From: Paracoccus jeotgali
GTDB lineage: Bacteria; Pseudomonadota; Alphaproteobacteria; Rhodobacterales; Rhodobacteraceae
Assembly (NCBI RefSeq): GCF_002865605.1
Contig: NZ_CP025583.1
Span: forward strand, 1,034,501 to 1,098,500
Reading direction: 5' to 3'
DNA: 64,000 nucleotides
Shown: positions 1 to 9,049 of the stretch, one piece after another
How the letters are laid out: each line of letters begins with the position of its first letter
Position numbering within the stretch: position 1 is the stretch's first letter
Translations under genes and position numbers: made by a program
The notes under the pieces: generated by a model
Databases searched by the model: none
Told to the model about the DNA's origin: nothing
The model's input: the letters and a program-made list of their open reading frames with translations, nothing else

Positions 1-1
1 G

Positions 2-1171
2 CGCCCCATGATCATCGCGGGCGGCGGCGTGCAGTATTCCCGCGCCGTCACCGAACTGACCGATTTCGCCGAGGCGCATGACATTCCCGTCGTCGAAACC
101 ATCGCCGGGCGCGCCAATCTGCGGGCGACCCATCCGCTGAACATCGGCCCCATCGGCGTCACCGGGTCCGACAGCGCCAACGCCATCGCAGCCAAGGCCG
201 ATGTCGTTCTGGCGGTTGGCACGAGGCTGCAGGATTTCACCACCGGGTCATGGACCGCCTTTGCGCCGGATGCCCGCATCATCGGCATCAACGCGGCGCG
301 GCATGACGCGATGAAGCACGTCTCGGTGCCCGTGGTCGGCGACGCAAGGCTGTCGCTGACAGCGCTGGGGCAGGGGGCGGGGGACTACCGCGCGCCGCGC
401 GACTGGGTCGAGTCCGCGCAGCAGCAGCGGGGGCAGTGGGATGATTACGTCGCCGACAATATCCGGCCGGGGAACCGCCTGAATTCCTACGCGCAGGTGA
501 TAGGCGTCGTGAACGCGCATTGCGACAGCCGCGACCGGATCGTGGCGGCCGCCGGTGGCTTGCCGGCCGAAGTCACCGCCAACTGGCGTACGCTAGAACC
601 CGGCACCGTGGATGTCGAGTTCGGCTTCAGCTGCATGGGCTATGAGATCGCGGGCGCATGGGGCGCGCGCATCGCCCAATACCAGCAGGAACCCGATCGC
701 GACACCATCACCTTTTGCGGGGACGGGTCCTATCTGATGCTGAACTCGGACCTCTATTCCTCGGTCCTCAGCAACCGCAAGCTGATCGTTCTGTTGCTGG
801 ACAATGGCGGCTTCGCGGTCATCAACAAGCTGCAGAACAACACCGGCAACGAGAGCTTCAACAACCTGCTCGAAGATTGCCCGACCATCGAAAATCCCTT
901 CCGCGTCGATTTCGTCGCCCATGCCGCCGCGATGGGCGCCGAGGCCGAGCGGGTCGAGAACCCCGCCGAACTGGCCGAGGCGTTTAAACGCGCCAAGGCC
1001 AGCGACAAGACCTATGTGATCGTCATGGATGTCGACGCCTATGACGGCTGGACCACGCAAGGCCATGCCTGGTGGGAGGTCGGCACCCCCCACGCCTCGG
1101 ACGATGCGCGGGTGCGGCAGGGACATCTGGATCAGGAAGCCGGGCGTGACGCGCAGCGGAGGGGGGTCTGA
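2..1171 (+). CDS. iolD: IolD, trihydroxycyclohexanedione hydrolase (5' partial)
   Basis: C-terminal two thirds (about 389 of about 610 residues) of the thiamine-diphosphate enzyme that opens the ring of 3D-(3,5/4)-trihydroxycyclohexane-1,2-dione in myo-inositol breakdown. The reading frame is open at the left window edge, so the ATG at base 8 is internal (Met-Ile-Ile-Ala-Gly-Gly-Gly is the usual start of the central domain). The ThDP-binding signature begins CGDGSYLM near residue 240 and ends with DNGG about 30 residues later. The stop overlaps the iolC start by one base (TGATG), which indicates an operon with translational coupling. Identity is well supported by motifs and by the iol neighbours. 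Confidence 0.93.
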   Translation, partial: RPMIIAGGGVQYSRAVTELTDFAEAHDIPVVETIAGRANLRATHPLNIGPIGVTGSDSANAIAAKADVVLAVGTRLQDFTTGSWTAFAPDARIIGINAARHDAMKHVSVPVVGDARLSLTALGQGAGDYRAPRDWVESAQQQRGQWDDYVADNIRPGNRLNSYAQVIGVVNAHCDSRDRIVAAAGGLPAEVTANWRTLEPGTVDVEFGFSCMGYEIAGAWGARIAQYQQEPDRDTITFCGDGSYLMLNSDLYSSVLSNRKLIVLLLDNGGFAVINKLQNNTGNESFNNLLEDCPTIENPFRVDFVAHAAAMGAEAERVENPAELAEAFKRAKASDKTYVIVMDVDAYDGWTTQGHAWWEVGTPHASDDARVRQGHLDQEAGRDAQRRGV

Positions 1172-2151
1172 TGCAGGACCTGATCGCGGCGGTCGCCAAG
1201 CGCCGTTTCGTGGTGCTGGGGCGTGCGGGTATGGACCTGTTCGCCGATCCGCCCGGCACCAAATCCGAAACTGCCGAGACCTTCCGTGCCGATCTGGGCG
1301 GGTCTTCGGCCAATATCTGCGTCGGGCTGGTCAAGCTGGGTTGCGAGGCCGCACTCGTCACCTCGGTCTCGGATGACGCGGTGGGCCGCTTCGCGACCAA
1401 CAGGCTGTCCCATTACGGCGTCGACACGCGTTATCTGCGGGTGCTGGGCGGCGAATATCGCCTGTCGCTCGCGGTCTATGAAAGCTGCATCGAGAATTTC
1501 CAGAACGTCATCTATCGCAACAACGCCGTCGATTTCCAGATGACCAATGACGATGTTGACCGGGTCGATTACGCCGCCTATGGCGCCTTGATCACCGCCG
1601 GCACCGTCTTTGCCGCCGAGCCATCGCGCTCGGCCAGCTTTCGCGCCTTTGCCCGCGCCAGATCGGCAGGCCTGCCGGTCATCTTCGACATCGACTATCG
1701 CCCCTATTCTTGGGCCTCGGCCGACGAAGCCGCCCGCGTCCTGTCCCGCGCCGGTGCCGAAAGCGACATGATCGTGGGCAACGACGAAGAGTTCGGCTTC
1801 ATGGCCGGCGGGATCGACAAGGGGCTGGACAAAGCCCGCGAACTGGCTTCGCAGGGCAAGCTGGTCGTCTACAAGATGGGCGAGGCGGGGGCAGTGACCT
1901 TTTCCGGCGGGCAAGAGATCCGGACCGGGATCTATCCCGTCACCGCGCTGAAACCGAACGGCGCCGGCGACAGCTTTCTGGCGGGGATGCTCGCCAGCCT
2001 CGCCGATGGGCACGAGCTGCGCGACGCGGTCCTGCGCGGCTCGGCCTGCGCCTCGATTGTGGTGTCCCAACCCGGCTGCGCGCCGGCCATGCCCGACCGG
2101 CAGGCACTCGACGACTTCACAGCCTCACGGCCAGACCCTGTCACAGGGTAA
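1171..2151 (+). CDS. iolC: IolC, 5-dehydro-2-deoxygluconokinase
   Basis: PfkB-family sugar kinase of 326 residues that phosphorylates 5-dehydro-2-deoxy-D-gluconate in the inositol pathway. Visible signatures are the N-terminal DLGGSSANICVGL substrate and dimerisation segment (about residues 45-57) and the C-terminal pfkB signature NGAGDSFLAGML containing the catalytic Asp (about residue 267). Length is normal for a single-domain IolC without the C-terminal aldolase-like domain seen in some fusions. It overlaps iolD by one base and is followed ten bases later by iolB, which has an AAAGGAGAG ribosome site. Confidence 0.93.
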   Translation: MQDLIAAVAKRRFVVLGRAGMDLFADPPGTKSETAETFRADLGGSSANICVGLVKLGCEAALVTSVSDDAVGRFATNRLSHYGVDTRYLRVLGGEYRLSLAVYESCIENFQNVIYRNNAVDFQMTNDDVDRVDYAAYGALITAGTVFAAEPSRSASFRAFARARSAGLPVIFDIDYRPYSWASADEAARVLSRAGAESDMIVGNDEEFGFMAGGIDKGLDKARELASQGKLVVYKMGEAGAVTFSGGQEIRTGIYPVTALKPNGAGDSFLAGMLASLADGHELRDAVLRGSACASIVVSQPGCAPAMPDRQALDDFTASRPDPVTG

Positions 2152-2161
2152 AGGAGAGATC

Positions 2162-3019
2162 ATGCATATCGCACCCCACGACAACCGGAACCAGCCCATC
2201 GTCGATGTCGACCATCCGCTGGTGCCGCTCAATTACTTCAACATCGTCAAGCTACGGCACGGCGAGGTGTTCGACTATGCCGTGCCGGGATACGAGACCT
2301 GCATCGTCCCCGCCACCGGCACGGTCGATGTCGATGTCGACGGCGCAAGCTTTCCGGATCTGGGCAACCGTGTCGAGGATGTCTGGGACGGCGAGCCCGA
2401 GGGCGTCTATGTCCCCGTCGGCGCACAGGCGCGGATGACCTGCAAGACCCCCACCGCAGAGGTCTTCATCGCCGGGGCGAAATTCGACCGCGTTCTCGAA
2501 CCCTTCGACGTGCGCGTGCCCGACCTCGATCTGGTGCAATACGGCTCGGACGAGACCAAGACCCACCGCAAGATCAAGCATATCTTGGGCGCCAACCATC
2601 ACGACCGCGTCGGGCGCCTGCTGGTGTCGGAACTGTTCACCGTGGGCGAGGGCGGCTGGTCGGGGTTCCCCAGCCACAAGCACGACACCGACCGCAAGGC
2701 CGATGACGGCAGCATGATAGAGACGCGCCATGACGAGACCTATAACTTCCGCTTCAAGCCGAATTACGGCTCTGGCCTGCAGATGCTGCAGCGCGAGGAT
2801 AACGAGCCGGGCGACGCCTATCACATCATGGACGGCTCGACCCTGTGCATCGACAAGGGCTATCACCCCTGCGCAGTGCTGCCGGGCTACCAGATGTATT
2901 ACTTCACAATCCTCGGCGGCCTGACGCAGCGCAGCCTGAAGCAGTATTTCCAGCCCACCCATGCCGCGCAGCTGCACACCATCCCCGGCATCATGGACAT
3001 GGTGAGCAAGTTCAAATGA
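2162..3019 (+). CDS. iolB: IolB, 5-deoxy-glucuronate isomerase
   Basis: Bicupin isomerase of 285 residues that converts 5-deoxy-D-glucuronate to 5-dehydro-2-deoxy-D-gluconate, the substrate of IolC. The ATG at 2162 is chosen because a strong AAAGGAGAG lies just upstream; the open frame extends further left but that part overlaps iolC. Family features are the FPSHKHDTD metal-ligand segment and the DETYNF motif in the second cupin. The stop overlaps the following aldolase start (ATGA). Confidence 0.92.
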   Translation: MHIAPHDNRNQPIVDVDHPLVPLNYFNIVKLRHGEVFDYAVPGYETCIVPATGTVDVDVDGASFPDLGNRVEDVWDGEPEGVYVPVGAQARMTCKTPTAEVFIAGAKFDRVLEPFDVRVPDLDLVQYGSDETKTHRKIKHILGANHHDRVGRLLVSELFTVGEGGWSGFPSHKHDTDRKADDGSMIETRHDETYNFRFKPNYGSGLQMLQREDNEPGDAYHIMDGSTLCIDKGYHPCAVLPGYQMYYFTILGGLTQRSLKQYFQPTHAAQLHTIPGIMDMVSKFK

Positions 3020-3846
3020 GCCTTGTCACCCTGTCCGACGTTCTGCAGCCCGCCTTGCGCGATGGCTACGCCGTGGCCGGTCTGGTCACCCTGGGGTGGG
3101 AGGATATGCGCGCCTATGTCGCCGCAGCCGAGGCCGAAAACTGCCCCGTGATCCTGCAGGCCGGCCCCAGTTGCCGCGCCCACACGCCGCTGCCGGTGCT
3201 GGGGCGGATGTTCCGGCACCTGGCGGAACACGCCAGCGTGCCCGTCGTCGCGCATCTGGACCACGGCTATACGCTGGCGGAATGTCGCGAGGCGATCGAC
3301 AGCGGCTTTACCTCGGTCATGTTCGACGGCTCGCGCAAGCCCTTGGCGCAGAACATCGCCGAGACCCGTCAGGTGGTGCAGATGGCGCATGAGGCCGGCG
3401 TTTCATGCGAGGGCGAGATCGGCTTCGTCGGCTATTCCGGCGGCGACGCATCGGCCGGCACTGACCCCGACGAAGCCGCCCGCTTTGCCCGCGAGACCGG
3501 GGTGGACGCCATGGCGATCTCGGTCGGGAATGTGCATCTGCAACAGAACCGCGAGGGCGGGCTGGACATTGACCGCATCCGCGCCATCGAGGCGGTGACA
3601 AGCGTGCCGCTGGTCATCCATGGCGGCTCTGGCGTGCCCATCGCGCAGCGGACGACGCTGGCCCGACAGACGAGGATCTGCAAATTCAACATCGGGACCG
3701 AGCTGCGCATGGTCTTCGGCAGCGCGCTGCGCGAGGTGCTGCAGCAGGACCCCGACCGCTATGACCGCATCGCGATCCTCAAGGAAACGCAAGAACCGAT
3801 GATGCAGGCCGCCCGCCACGTCCTGACCGCCCTGAAGCGAGGCTAG
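3016..3846 (+). CDS. Class II aldolase of the iol operon (IolJ-like)
   Basis: A 276-residue class II, metal-dependent aldolase. The catalytic and zinc-binding segment HLDHGY, the GEIGFVGYSG strand, VGNVHL and the phosphate-binding IHGGSGVP segment are all present. Its position between iolB and iolG suggests that it cleaves 2-deoxy-5-keto-gluconate 6-phosphate to dihydroxyacetone phosphate and malonate semialdehyde (the IolJ role). Specificity cannot be told from sequence alone, and an Fba or tagatose-type activity is possible. The ATGA overlap with iolB fixes the start and shows coupling. Confidence 0.85.
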   Translation: MSLVTLSDVLQPALRDGYAVAGLVTLGWEDMRAYVAAAEAENCPVILQAGPSCRAHTPLPVLGRMFRHLAEHASVPVVAHLDHGYTLAECREAIDSGFTSVMFDGSRKPLAQNIAETRQVVQMAHEAGVSCEGEIGFVGYSGGDASAGTDPDEAARFARETGVDAMAISVGNVHLQQNREGGLDIDRIRAIEAVTSVPLVIHGGSGVPIAQRTTLARQTRICKFNIGTELRMVFGSALREVLQQDPDRYDRIAILKETQEPMMQAARHVLTALKRG

Positions 3847-3876
3847 AGGGCAGTCACTAACTTGACCGGAGAACAC

Positions 3877-4884
3877 ATGATGAAAGTTGCCCTTCTGGGT
3901 GCCGGGCGGATCGGACAGGTCCATGCGCGCGCCATCACCGCCCATTCCGACAGCGAGCTTGTCGCCGTAACTGATGTCGTGACCGCCGCGGCCGAGGCGC
4001 TGGCGTCCACCCATGGCATCGAAGTTCGGACGCTCGACGAGATCCTCGCCGATCCGTCCATCGATGCGGTGCTGATAGCGACTTCGACGGACACCCATTC
4101 CGACCTGATCGAGCGCGCGACCGCTGCCGGCAAGGCCGTCCTGTGCGAGAAACCGGTCGATCTGTCGCTGGATCGTGCCTTGGCCTGCCAGGCCCGCACC
4201 TCTGCTAGCGGCCAGCCCATCATGATCGGCTTCAACCGCCGCTTCGACCCGAATTTTGCCGCGCTGAAAGCCGCCTTGGACGCAGGCGAGATCGGCAAGC
4301 CCGAGCTTCTGTCGATCACGTCGTTCGATCCCGCGCCCCCGCCGGTTGCCTATGTGAAGGTCTCGGGCGGTCTGTTCCGCGACATGACGATCCATGATTT
4401 CGACATGGCCTGCTGGATGATGGGCGGCGCCCCGGCCGGCGTGATGGCTGTCGGCGCGTCGCTGGTCGATCCCGGGATCGGCGCGGCGGGCGATGTCGAT
4501 ACCGCGGTGGTGACGCTGAGCTGGGCCGACGGCCGGATCGCCGTCATCAAGAACTCGCGCCGCGCCGGATACGGCTACGACCAGCGGCTCGAGGTGTTGG
4601 GGTCCAAAGGGCTGCTGCAGGCCGAGAACGTGCTGGAAAATACCCTCACGAGGATGACCGAAGCCGGCTCGCTGCGCGCCAAGCCGCTGCATTTCTTCCT
4701 CGAACGCTACATGCGCGCCTACGAGCTTGAATGGGCCGCGTTCCTCGACGCCTGGCGCAACAAGACGCCGATGCCCGTCACCCTCTCCGACGGCATCAGA
4801 GCCCTCGCCTGCGCCGAGGCTGCAACGCGATCGCAGAGGTCCGGGGAAGCCGTGGCGCTGACGCCGGAGATGATGGGGCGGTAG
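3877..4884 (+). CDS. iolG: IolG, inositol 2-dehydrogenase
   Basis: NAD-dependent Gfo/Idh/MocA-family dehydrogenase of 335 residues that oxidises myo-inositol to scyllo-inosose, the first step of the pathway. The Rossmann motif GAGRIGQVHARAI starts at residue 7, the EKP motif (CEKPVDLS) is near residue 95, and the catalytic HDFD segment (TIHDFDMACWM) near residue 170. ATGATG at 3877 follows a GGAG site; an upstream TTG at 3862 is less likely. This is the last gene of the inositol operon in the window. Confidence 0.9.
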   Translation: MMKVALLGAGRIGQVHARAITAHSDSELVAVTDVVTAAAEALASTHGIEVRTLDEILADPSIDAVLIATSTDTHSDLIERATAAGKAVLCEKPVDLSLDRALACQARTSASGQPIMIGFNRRFDPNFAALKAALDAGEIGKPELLSITSFDPAPPPVAYVKVSGGLFRDMTIHDFDMACWMMGGAPAGVMAVGASLVDPGIGAAGDVDTAVVTLSWADGRIAVIKNSRRAGYGYDQRLEVLGSKGLLQAENVLENTLTRMTEAGSLRAKPLHFFLERYMRAYELEWAAFLDAWRNKTPMPVTLSDGIRALACAEAATRSQRSGEAVALTPEMMGR

Positions 4885-5031
4885 CTGGGTTGGCTCCCGT
4901 GTTGCAGGGTCTGTTATGGTACTTGTGAGCGGAGGTTGGCCCGGCACCGCCACCTGCTCACCGCCACGAATCTCAGGCCGATGCTGCCCCGAGGCGCTTC
5001 AGCAAGGTTCCGGACCGCCCGCAAAGGTCTC

Positions 5032-6480
5032 TCAACCCACTTTCTGATCGACCGACCAACTGGGCTCGGCGTTGGAGACTTTTTTCGCGCTGCGCCTCAG
5101 GGCATTGACGACCTTGTTCAACTCGGTGCCATGAGACGCCTTGACTGAAACAAGGTCGCCCGCCGCGGCGATCTCGACCAGATGACTTGCCGCCTCATCC
5201 GCGTGATCGAAAGAGGTGCCCGGCAGACCCGCCTGGTCGAAGACAGTCTTCATGTGCGGTCCGACAGCAATGAACAGATCGGCGGCAGAGGAGCGGACAT
5301 CCTCCATCAGGCTCCGATGCAGGTCATCGGCGCGGCTACCCAACTCGCGGATGTCGCCGAGAACGAGAATCTTCCGTTTCACCGCACTTCTCGTGCTGAA
5401 GTAGCGCAGCATCATGCGGATCGAGGCAGGGGAAGCATTGTAGCTGTCATCCAGCAATTCAAGCGCTCCTCCATCCGCCATCGTCAGGGCGTGACGCTCC
5501 ATCCTTCGACCGGTGGGACTGAACCGCGACAGCGAGCGCATGGCGGCAAGGTCGCGGCCAGAGGCATGCAGCACACCGGCGCAAAGCAGGGAGTTGCGGA
5601 TATGGTGATAGCCGGGCTGCCCGATGACGTAGGTGACGATCTCTCCCGCGACCGAGATTTCGACATGAGATTCACCCGGATGCATCTGGTAGGACAGCAG
5701 TCTGATGTCCGACTCGTCATTCGTGCCGCAGCTTACAACGCGGACGGCTCGCGCTTCGGCCTTCGCTTTCAGCTCTGGAAAGAAGGGGTCCTCGTCCGGG
5801 ATGACGGCGATGCCCTGGGGTCCAAGGCTTTCGAAGATCGAGGCTTTTTCTTCCAGGATCCATTCGACGGCGCCGTCTTCGTGGTTCCCGATGTGACTTG
5901 TGTCAATGGAGGTCACAACTGCGATGTCGGGCTTCACCAGGCTCGCCTTCGCAAGAATGTCGCCCGGCTTGGTCATCGACACCTCAAAGACAGCGGCGTC
6001 GGTACGGGACCATAGCTCTGCCAAGACGTCGCGGAGAAAACGACCAATGTTTTGATTGAGGAATGTCGCTTGCACGGTTCCACAATGCCTGAGGACGTGC
6101 GTGATCAAATCCTTTGTCGAGGTTTTTCCGACACTGCCTGTGATGGCCACGGCAGTGCCTTGGAACTGCGACCTCGCGTGGCGGGCCAGTGCCTCGTGGG
6201 CCTTGTTCGGGTCCCTGACCAGCACGACCGGCAAATCCACCGAAACGGCAGGTGTCGAGGTCACGATGCAGGCCGCGCCGCGCGCAACAGCCATCCGGGC
6301 GCGCCTGACGGCGATACCGCGGAACGCATCCACGGTGACATAGACATCCCCGTTGCGAGTCGTTCCCGGCGCGGACGACACACCGGTGATGGGGTGTCTG
6401 ACGACCGGCGGTAGCCGCAGTCGTCCTTCCGTGATCCGGGCAATGTCTTCTGGGGAATAGAGGACCGGATTGGACAGCAT
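5032..6480 (-). CDS. MurF-like Mur ligase family protein
   Basis: A 482-residue ATP-dependent amide ligase of the Mur family. The P-loop GSVGKTSTKD lies near residue 114, the central domain has NQNIGRFLRDVL and the SIDTSHIGNHED segment (near residue 190), and the C-terminal domain carries DDSYNASPAS and LGDIRELG, both typical of MurF. It is the last gene of a three-gene minus-strand operon with two ATP-grasp ligases and is far from any dcw cluster, so it is probably not the housekeeping MurF. Inference: it adds an amino acid or dipeptide to a non-peptidoglycan substrate, like the Mur half of cyanophycin synthetase. Exact substrate unknown. Confidence 0.8.
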   Translation of the reverse strand: MLSNPVLYSPEDIARITEGRLRLPPVVRHPITGVSSAPGTTRNGDVYVTVDAFRGIAVRRARMAVARGAACIVTSTPAVSVDLPVVLVRDPNKAHEALARHARSQFQGTAVAITGSVGKTSTKDLITHVLRHCGTVQATFLNQNIGRFLRDVLAELWSRTDAAVFEVSMTKPGDILAKASLVKPDIAVVTSIDTSHIGNHEDGAVEWILEEKASIFESLGPQGIAVIPDEDPFFPELKAKAEARAVRVVSCGTNDESDIRLLSYQMHPGESHVEISVAGEIVTYVIGQPGYHHIRNSLLCAGVLHASGRDLAAMRSLSRFSPTGRRMERHALTMADGGALELLDDSYNASPASIRMMLRYFSTRSAVKRKILVLGDIRELGSRADDLHRSLMEDVRSSAADLFIAVGPHMKTVFDQAGLPGTSFDHADEAASHLVEIAAAGDLVSVKASHGTELNKVVNALRRSAKKVSNAEPSWSVDQKVG

Positions 6481-6537
6481 CAGGAACTCTACAAAATTAA
6501 AGTGGAACGATTAGCGCCTCGCAGGCGTGGCAGAGGA

Positions 6538-7869
6538 TCAGACTGGCACCAGAGCCGGTCGGACCGTGAAGCCTGCCTGATTAGACGTTTCATCAGTCTC
6601 AGCGATCAGGGACACCGAACGGGGCTTTGCGATCCTGGGCCCTTTTCGGCAAGAGGCGATGACGGCGGCCACGACGCCTTTCGGGCCATGAAAAACCGCC
6701 TCGACCGCGGAATCGGCTGTATTCGCCACCCATCCTTGCAGATTGTAGGCGTGCGCCTGACGCTGAAGCCAGCGCCGATAGCCGACGCCGGTGACCTTTC
6801 CATCGATCCGGATGTGAACGGTGGTGCTGGCCGACGCGGCGTCCCGAGCGGTCATGCCCAGGGCATGCTCGATCAGTGCGCCCGCGACATCGCGGCCCCG
6901 ACCGAAGACCGGGAAGTGATGCAGGGCGAATTCGGGCGAGCTGTTGATCTCGCAGATGGCCCAGTCCTGGCTGTCTTGCGGCAGGCTGATATCCGCCGCC
7001 AGCAGATCGACGCCGGCATAGCCCATACCGGGAATGGACTGACGGGCGCGGATGGCGATTTCGACGAAATCCGGGTGGATAAGGGCCGTCACGTCTTCGC
7101 TGTCGCCGCCGGCACCGATATTGGCGACCTCGTGAAGTTGCCAGACCTCGCCCTTGTCCAGAACGTGCTGAGGGCTTCGGCCGGCTTCCTCGAGCCGCCT
7201 GGTCATCGCGGGCGTCAGCACCAGCGTCTTGTCGCCGACATAGGGGATTGCCGCGCGATCTGCGCTCTTCAGGTCGAGAAGTTCTGCCACGGTATGTTTG
7301 CCATCGCCCGTGATGCTGGCGGGATGGCGGCGGGCTGCCGCAACGACTTTGTCGCCGATGACAAAGACCCGGTAATCGCGACCCGGAATGAAGCGCTCGA
7401 CGATCACTCCGCGCCGGCTGATCTTGAGCGCCTCGTCCCACGCGGCACGGAAATGCGCTTCGTCGAGGATATTCACCGTCACGCCCGCGCCGCCGGAGCC
7501 TTCGATGGGCTTGACCACCGCCGGAAAGCTGAGGCTTTTGAAATGCGCGACCGCCGCGTTCAGCTGCCGGGGACCGAAGACCTTGCCGTTCGGTGTCTGA
7601 ACGCCCTGCTTCTGCATCAGCGCCGCAGAGGCGATCTTGTTCCCCGCCAGCCGATGCGCGACGATCCCCATGACAGGCGTCGCCCGGCCCGAATAGCAAG
7701 TCGTCTTGCCGTCCGGGGCAGAGACGAGGAAAAGATTGTCGCCGATCGCATCGACCGTGCAGCCACGGCTCAACGCGGCAAGTTTCAGCAAATGCCCGTG
7801 CAGTTTTCCACCCTTCAGAAAGGCGTCGGGGGCGAAGGCCGACCAGGGTCGGGCAGGGTCGAGCGTCAT
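6538..7869 (-). CDS. ATP-grasp ligase fused to acylphosphatase domain
   Basis: About 443 residues in two domains. Residues 1 to about 330 are an ATP-grasp ligase of the cyanophycin-synthetase/RimK type: VVKPIEGSGGAGV is the ATP-binding lysine and glycine loop, VERFIPGRDYRVFVIG follows, and the CEINSSPEF metal-binding segment is near residue 310. Residues from about 345 to 425 match acylphosphatase, with the catalytic Arg in GVGYRRW and the catalytic Asn in GWVAN both kept. The ATG at 7869 overlaps the upstream gene by four bases (ATGA); another ATG at 7884 is possible. A phosphatase for acyl-phosphates joined to a ligase that makes acyl-phosphates is unusual and suggests proofreading or recycling. 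Product unknown. Confidence 0.8.
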   Translation of the reverse strand: MTLDPARPWSAFAPDAFLKGGKLHGHLLKLAALSRGCTVDAIGDNLFLVSAPDGKTTCYSGRATPVMGIVAHRLAGNKIASAALMQKQGVQTPNGKVFGPRQLNAAVAHFKSLSFPAVVKPIEGSGGAGVTVNILDEAHFRAAWDEALKISRRGVIVERFIPGRDYRVFVIGDKVVAAARRHPASITGDGKHTVAELLDLKSADRAAIPYVGDKTLVLTPAMTRRLEEAGRSPQHVLDKGEVWQLHEVANIGAGGDSEDVTALIHPDFVEIAIRARQSIPGMGYAGVDLLAADISLPQDSQDWAICEINSSPEFALHHFPVFGRGRDVAGALIEHALGMTARDAASASTTVHIRIDGKVTGVGYRRWLQRQAHAYNLQGWVANTADSAVEAVFHGPKGVVAAVIASCRKGPRIAKPRSVSLIAETDETSNQAGFTVRPALVPV

Positions 7870-8789
7870 CTGGTGGGGCTGCATTCTATAGTCCGGGACA
7901 GAGGAGGAGGTGGCATGAGAAGACCCGGTGTCGGGGTTTCAGCAAGCTGAGGCTGCATCGCGATGCGGCGGGAACTTGCGAACATCTCGAAGTTGGGAAA
8001 GCTCTTGCCGGATGAAATGTCGCAGGCAAGACGGGCGGTTGCGGCAATCATCTCTGCGCCGAGCAACATGTCGGTCCTGTCGTTGAAGGCATTGAAGCGT
8101 CCGGGCTCCGGCGTGATCTCGCCAAGATGGATGCCGGATCGCGAGATCAGCAGGTCGATGCGCGCGAAGGGCAGCGGGATGCGCAGGCTGATCTCGGCAG
8201 CCAGCCTTTGCGCCTCTGGCGGAATGCCCGTGCCCCCAAAAAGCCGCCGCGAATATTTTCCGGTCGTCGTCGGTTGAAGCTGCTGATCATACCAGCAGCG
8301 CCGGATATCGGGCTGGCGCTGCGTTTCCAGAACAAGCGGCGTGCGGCCATAAAAGGCATAGAACTTGACGTCCTTGGCCATCGTGCCGTCGGCTTGCAGC
8401 AAAAGTTCCTCTTGCACCCAGGCGTCCTGCGGAATGACCTTTTCGTCGATCAGCGATCGCGCACGTAGTCGCGCCTCATTCCAGCAGGCGTAGGTCTTGC
8501 CGGTCGACAGTTCGAGAACCCGCGTGTCGGAAAACAGCAGGAAGACCCCACGCGATGACACGGAGCCGAGGGGCTTGATCACGCAAGGCGGCTGCGGGAC
8601 CAGTCCGGCCAGAGGAACCGCGAACATATCGGTGCGCGGACGCGGAAAGCCGTGAAAGTCGCAGAAGCGATAGGCCGAAAGCTTGTCGTCGAGCAGAAAG
8701 TAAGGTGACACCCGCCCTTCCTCTTTCCTCATCCGTCGGCATTCAGCCTGCGTCTGCCTGAGAAACGCTTCAAACGAAGACTGGCGCAC
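7866..8789 (-). CDS. TupA-like ATP-grasp protein
   Basis: About 307 residues resembling the TupA-like ATP-grasp family (named for teichuronopeptide synthesis in Bacillus). Visible features are LLDDKLSAYRF and PRPRTD near the N-terminus, the VIKPLGSVSSRGV ATP loop, a conserved DVKFYAFYG segment, and the ARIDLL...GEITPEPG metal-binding end. I place the start at a GTG (8789) because AAGGGAG lies six bases upstream; an in-frame ATG at 8852 has no such site. The C-terminal tail is proline-rich and poorly conserved in appearance. First gene of the three-ligase operon; likely an amino-acid or peptide ligase acting on a surface or secreted polymer. Confidence 0.72.
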   Translation of the reverse strand: MRQSSFEAFLRQTQAECRRMRKEEGRVSPYFLLDDKLSAYRFCDFHGFPRPRTDMFAVPLAGLVPQPPCVIKPLGSVSSRGVFLLFSDTRVLELSTGKTYACWNEARLRARSLIDEKVIPQDAWVQEELLLQADGTMAKDVKFYAFYGRTPLVLETQRQPDIRRCWYDQQLQPTTTGKYSRRLFGGTGIPPEAQRLAAEISLRIPLPFARIDLLISRSGIHLGEITPEPGRFNAFNDRTDMLLGAEMIAATARLACDISSGKSFPNFEMFASSRRIAMQPQLAETPTPGLLMPPPPLSRTIECSPTR

Positions 8790-9049
8790 CGGATACTCCC
8801 TTGAAGGCACACGCGTTTGGAAACCGATATTCAACCGGGGATATAACAGCAAGCATGACCGACAGAAGGTGGTAAATAATCGGATGGTATCGATTGTTTG
8901 TCGAGCCGAGCCGGTGCTGCGGCCGACATGGCGAAGAGAGGACTGCGGCGCTGCGCCGACCGATGGCCGCCACCAGCGTCAGTCGCAAGACCCACCACCC
9001 CGACAGCTCCGAAATTGACCGCCCCCCGTGCCCCATGTAAGCCCGTCCC

